From Aminipila sp032051575 (GTDB lineage: Bacteria > Bacillota > Clostridia > Peptostreptococcales > Anaerovoracaceae): 64,000 nucleotides of DNA. Positions 61,201 through 64,000 of this stretch are shown here, one piece after another. The notes below the pieces were generated by a model. It worked only from the letters and a program-made list of their open reading frames with translations. It ran no database searches and was not told where the DNA came from. The DNA is taken from NCBI RefSeq assembly GCF_032051575.1, contig NZ_DAMBYD010000003.1, positions 310,001-374,000 of the forward strand. Reading direction: 5' to 3'. Each line of letters opens with the position of its first letter. The first letter of the stretch is position 1. The position numbers and the translations under genes were made by a program.

Positions 61201-61635
61201 TTTGTATAATATAGAGTCCTTATCCAGCTTATTTAAGATTTCTGGTATGGCTTCGGGGGGCGTATTATACTGTTTCATTTCTGATATCAGATTATTAACC
61301 AATTCTATAAATGAAGTTTTTGCCTCCATCCCCCTGAAAACTTCCAGCTGGTCTTTTTCCTCTGCAATGATTTTGGATAGAAGCATATGCCTGCCGTACT
61401 TATCAAGACGAGATACTTTTTCTCCCCCTACCTCCTTAAGTACACGCAAACCAAGCCTGGATGGACTGATTACTTCTATATCCATCAAGCCTTGAACACC
61501 TAAATATTTGAACGCATTCCGCTCCGCCTGCAGAGTAAACTGATCTGGTACCAGCAGTAAGGTTCTGCCAGATACTCGGTCAAATATAAATTTGTCTTTA
61601 TCTATGTTTTCTCTTCCATAATATATGTTTAGCAT
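58279..61635 (-). CDS. AddB-like ATP-dependent nuclease subunit (orphan, no Walker A)
   Basis: A 1118-residue relative of AddB/RexB of the AddAB recombination nuclease. The start LNIYYGRENIDKDKFIFDRV aligns with the AddB beginning (YGRAGSGKS...), but the Walker A lysine-serine/threonine is gone. LLLVPDQFTLQAERNAF follows as usual. The C-terminal PD-(D/E)XK nuclease has VEGKIDRVDLLPGDYVKIIDYKSG (split here as GKIDRVD and DYKSG), and the Fe-S staple ends with CKYCMYKSVC. No addA gene is adjacent: downstream is a convergent transporter and upstream is an SLH gene. The fold is clear, the full activity is not. Confidence 0.88.
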   Translation of the reverse strand: MLNIYYGRENIDKDKFIFDRVSGRTLLLVPDQFTLQAERNAFKYLGVQGLMDIEVISPSRLGLRVLKEVGGEKVSRLDKYGRHMLLSKIIAEEKDQLEVFRGMEAKTSFIELVNNLISEMKQYNTPPEAIPEILNKLDKDSILYKKLKDMQAVYEKYEAVIAERYIDTEDYLEHCINKMKHSRMIKENEIWVYGFDYFTPKNLDLIRELIDNAINVNVVMTYGEDSRDSEIFALTGSVIEKLQKLSEGLSKPYCTKQINDEKCIKKGIAVELSAIESELFSIPVRKWQQEAPAVTLVKAANPYAEAETAAAYITRLLREEGLRYKDIVVICNDLETRGSIINRVFKEYGLNPFMDKKRSILHNPVISLNIYLLQIALGRMDIETVMGFIKTGLVGLPQDAVEQLENYAYKYKIRGNMWKKEFTRGIKEYEPEELNEINQARDFVMQIISAFAEPFKKAENVGQKIAVLYYFLKDNLQLPQRIEEIMEEQNQKGYYEMAFEMAQIWKIVVEIYDQLVTIMGEEKLEVAELETIIRAGFESVEIGMLPATIDEIIVGTMQRTRTGQVKALIVIGANDGILPSTVSGDGILNDDEKTVLLNNQVEICKLDELRAMEEKIAMYRTMSKPEQYLFMSYSVSDNDGKELKPSAVFNKIASLFPKAGVRKDVISQENPINLLEAKNNGIKHLTEALRKNLDGEPLNECFKAALNWYRMDEYKPLNQVKEGLFFKIKEKDLSIKVAEMLYKREENTDLSISPSRLEKFGRCPFAHFINYGLKPEEKRIFEIAGREIGDIYHLCLMKLSEHLTEKGVPITDQNSRWMNITTQECAEFVSEFMDTEGTQYREGIFSGGNEESYKAGRLKRVCTDAALILVEHVQQGKIQDVFFEAEFGKVSRKHFPPIEVETSQGKVLVEGKIDRVDLLPGDYVKIIDYKSGSEKFDIDEAKGGWRLQLMLYLKAALGNDGKMSSNVVETRPAGIFYFKLDEPVFNASDWANEQIEDKIKAEFRKSFKLDGILVNETDVIESIAGDFAGTSDIVPIRRNKEGLIVGTGKDKLLTSEEFAELQNAVDNKISELCEQLAQGNVEVAPRKSGNETACKYCMYKSVCKFDLAFEGCTYKTVK

Positions 61636-61775
61636 AATATTCTATCGTTTCCTTATTTTCAATATATGTAATAGCTATTTAAAATTCATTTATACATTAA
61701 GTATATCAAACACCTTTTACTTTAGCTATAATAAAAATCAGTATAAATGTTCTAAAAAATATACTACCTTAGGAA

Positions 61776-61840
61776 AAAAGAAGCAGATACCACAATTATG
61801 TATTTCTACAAAACGGTATCTGCTTCTCTTTTTCCTATTA
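61776..61840 (-). terminator. Terminator of the second SLH-protein gene
   Basis: Stem AGAAGCAGATACC/GGTATCTGCTTCT with a long loop, followed by TTTTTTCC on the minus strand. The rest of the gap from the addB-like start (61636) holds nothing I can support. Confidence 0.85.
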
Positions 61841-61883
61841 TAAAAAATAGTTTATAATTTAAATGTCAATTATGGCTCGTAAC

Positions 61884-64000
61884 CTATTTAGCCAATAGAT
61901 TGTAAAGCACCTGTGCCATTTGTGCCCTGCTTGCTTTTTCTGTAGGTGCAAGTTTCTTTTCACTTCCAGTAATGATTCCTGTCTTTGCAAACAGTGCCAT
62001 TGCCTCTTCAGCCCATGGGGCTATCTGGCTTGCATCTGTATAGGCATTAAGGGCTTTTCCCTTTGTCCCTGTTGGCAGCTCTCCTATTACTTTTAGTGTC
62101 TTGTACGTTAGGCTTATCATTTCCTGTTGGGTGATTTCTTTGTCCGGTGCGTACTTGTTATTGCCCACACCTGTTGCCAAACCTAAACCCTTTGCTGCTG
62201 ACAGGTAACTTGTGTAATAGGTGTTTCCTGCATCTGTAAAGTTGTCTTTTGGTGTCACGTCAGGCTTTATTCCGTAGGCTTTCATTACCATTACGATGAA
62301 TTGTCCTCTGGTTATGGTTGATTTAGGGCTAAAGTTTCCATCTCTAGTTCCTGTTGTTATTCCTCTTGCTGCTATGAAGCTTACTGCTTTGCTGTAGCCT
62401 GCATCTTCAGGTACATCTGTAAAGCTTACTTTGTTATAGCCTACTGCGTATGTTGAAAAATGGTTTGTTATAAATTTAATTGTTTTGGTTGCCGGGTCAT
62501 ATGCACAGTTGCTTACTATTTCTGGTTTCCCTGCTGCATTGATATAGTATATTACTAAGGAGTCTGTTTCTTCTCCTGCTTTGGGTTCGTATGGTACTGT
62601 TACTGTTGCATTTCCTCCAAACTGGCATATTGTGTTTTCTCCGCTTGTCACACTGAAATTAAATACCGGTCTGTCTCCTACAACTTGCTGTGATTCTGAG
62701 TTCAATGTACCCGAGCTTACAATAGAAGCAGATATCATCACCTGGCCTGATGCAGCTTGTGAAATTGTATTTATTGCTTTTTTATCAAAAGTAATGGAGG
62801 CAATCGATGTTGATACAGTCAGCCCTGTAGTTCTGTTATCCGCCACTGCATTCACTGCCTTAGCGGGTATACTTGTTTCCACTGTTTTTGCGCCAGCTGG
62901 CGTTTCCACTTTTATTTCAACAGTAGCCATAGTGCCACTTCCTTGTTTTGCAGCTTCCATTCCCTTGCTTATAGCTTCAATTACTTGTGCCTGTGTAACT
63001 GTAGATGCTGCTTTACCACTGTTGTCAACGGTAGCTGTTGTGGTTGTAGTTGCAGTTACACTATTTGCAGATGTAGCTATCACAGTTTTGGCCGGCTGTG
63101 AAGGTATATTATTTGTAGTACTCCCTCCTCCACCACCTCCACTATGAGAAGTGTTCTGGCTGTAATTAGCCGTTATGGTCAGGCTTGAGGTAACCTTATC
63201 AAAGATCTGATCCCAACCAGTAAATGTGTACCCTTTCCGCGTTGGATTCCCTGGAGCTGTTGCTCCGCTTCCTTCGTTGACTGATTGGGTCTTCAATATA
63301 CTTCCATCCCAATCTTTGAAAGTAACTGTATAATTTGCCGGTTCAAGCTTCAATACAGTTAGTAAAAAGTTTTTTGTATCGCTTGTTCCATTGTAATTCA
63401 CAGTAGCCGTTATAACCACCTCTGTATCTCCGCTTAAGAATTCCGGTCTTATTACTACTCCTGTGTTGCTTATTACTGATATGTTGGCTGAATTCCAGGT
63501 TATACTTGCTCCATTTTTCGTTCCTGTAGTAATCAAGGTAATGTCCTTCGTTACTGAGCTTGCATTATCTCCCGATGCAAAACCTATATTCAAAACCGCT
63601 TTATCCTGAGCAACCTTATCTGCATCTGTCACTGCAGGAATATCTTCTATATACTGTGCTGTTACGGTAAAGTCCTTTGTTACATTATTAAATGTTTTAT
63701 TCCAGCCCGTGAAGATATAGCCTGCCCTTACGGGATCTGCCGGCGCAGCTGCGCTGTCTCCTTCATTTACTGTTTGAGTATCGATTAAGCTTCCATCCCA
63801 ATCTTCGAAAATAACTGTAAAAGTGTTTGCAATTAAAGCGTTTACCATAAGATTGTCTGTAAGAACTGTCTTCCCACTGGCTGTATGAGTAACAGTAATT
63901 GCTGTGCCACTGTCCGAAAGTGTCAATGTCGTTCCGTTGGTCTTATTTACAGTTATGCCTTTTGCTGTAAAATCTGCAAACACCACATTCTCTATTGTTC
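61884..64000 (-). CDS. SLH-domain surface protein with Listeria-Bacteroides repeats (5' end outside window)
   Basis: The frame stays open to the window edge, so only the C-terminal 705 or so residues are seen. In order: beta-rich region; two InlB B-repeat/Flg_new-type repeats (FEDWDGSLIDTQTVNEGDSA...GYIFTGWNKTF and FKDWDGSILKTQSVNEGSGA...GYTFTGWDQIF) with a bacterial Ig-like segment between; a poly-Gly linker; a pre-anchor beta domain (VVGDRPVFNFSVTSGENTI onward); three SLH domains (about 535-700). The pre-anchor domain resembles that of the 1760-residue SLH protein at 27704. Probably a cell-surface adhesin or S-layer component. Confidence 0.88.
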   Translation of the reverse strand, partial: TIENVVFADFTAKGITVNKTNGTTLTLSDSGTAITVTHTASGKTVLTDNLMVNALIANTFTVIFEDWDGSLIDTQTVNEGDSAAAPADPVRAGYIFTGWNKTFNNVTKDFTVTAQYIEDIPAVTDADKVAQDKAVLNIGFASGDNASSVTKDITLITTGTKNGASITWNSANISVISNTGVVIRPEFLSGDTEVVITATVNYNGTSDTKNFLLTVLKLEPANYTVTFKDWDGSILKTQSVNEGSGATAPGNPTRKGYTFTGWDQIFDKVTSSLTITANYSQNTSHSGGGGGGSTTNNIPSQPAKTVIATSANSVTATTTTTATVDNSGKAASTVTQAQVIEAISKGMEAAKQGSGTMATVEIKVETPAGAKTVETSIPAKAVNAVADNRTTGLTVSTSIASITFDKKAINTISQAASGQVMISASIVSSGTLNSESQQVVGDRPVFNFSVTSGENTICQFGGNATVTVPYEPKAGEETDSLVIYYINAAGKPEIVSNCAYDPATKTIKFITNHFSTYAVGYNKVSFTDVPEDAGYSKAVSFIAARGITTGTRDGNFSPKSTITRGQFIVMVMKAYGIKPDVTPKDNFTDAGNTYYTSYLSAAKGLGLATGVGNNKYAPDKEITQQEMISLTYKTLKVIGELPTGTKGKALNAYTDASQIAPWAEEAMALFAKTGIITGSEKKLAPTEKASRAQMAQVLYNLLAK

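Overview
The window looks like the chromosome of a low-GC, anaerobic, Gram-positive member of the Clostridia. Supporting signs are AT-rich spacers, strong AGGAGG-type ribosome binding sites, S-layer (SLH) proteins, a B12-dependent ribonucleotide reductase, ferredoxin-type proteins, a Gram-positive VanRS-like regulator pair and a Firmicutes-style eut operon with EutV/EutW. I cannot name the species. Most genes are on the minus strand.

Layout. 1-9 kb: the end of a VanS/VanR-like two-component system, a small zinc-ribbon protein, a probable structured non-coding RNA with a pseudoknot, nrdJ, a small membrane protein, and a four-gene sigma factor/ABC transporter operon. 9.2 kb: tRNA-Gly(CCC). 9.4-27.1 kb: a 21-gene ethanolamine-utilisation microcompartment locus on the minus strand, transcribed eutP, eutS, eutV, eutW, eutA, eutB, eutC, eutL, a eutK-like gene, eutE, two eutM copies, eutT, pduL, a TIGR02536-type gene, eutN, pduS-like, pduT-like, eutH, eutQ, eutJ. 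Ethanolamine enters by EutH and is cleaved by EutBC inside the shell. EutA and EutT keep the B12 cofactor active. EutE and PduL carry acetaldehyde to acetyl-CoA and acetyl phosphate. A PduS/PduT-like pair may move electrons or reduce cobalamin. There is no eutG alcohol dehydrogenase. EutVW control is visible as two dual-hairpin/terminator antitermination leaders, before eutS and before eutA.

27.5-36.4 kb: a 1760-residue SLH surface protein with an FMN-binding (flavinylation-type) domain, preceded by a strong promoter and an array of GGTTAGC palindromes; a truncated methyltransferase; and a two-component system. 36.5-55.6 kb is a patchwork accessory region with small regulators, an EFR1 flavodoxin-ferredoxin, a CPBP protease, an RND efflux system whose adaptor gene is frameshifted, a potassium channel, a TraX-like protein, a BlaI/M56 pair with a degenerate M23 sensor domain, and a PadR/HAAS pair. 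It is full of recombination debris: IS3 and IS1182 remnants, a duplicated lipoprotein gene, five direct repeats of the tRNA-Thr 3' end, and a 141-bp tRNA-associated repeat with fold potential present 2.5 times. 55.6-64 kb: nudC, a Crp-type regulator diverging from a DMT transporter pair, an AddB-like nuclease that lacks both Walker A and an adjacent addA, and the C-terminal part of a second SLH protein that runs off the window.

The most interesting items are the pseudoknotted RNA at 2.2-2.4 kb, the tRNA-Thr-associated repeats, the flavin/SLH protein with its operator array, and the EutK-like shell protein with a Rho-N/SAP-like tail.
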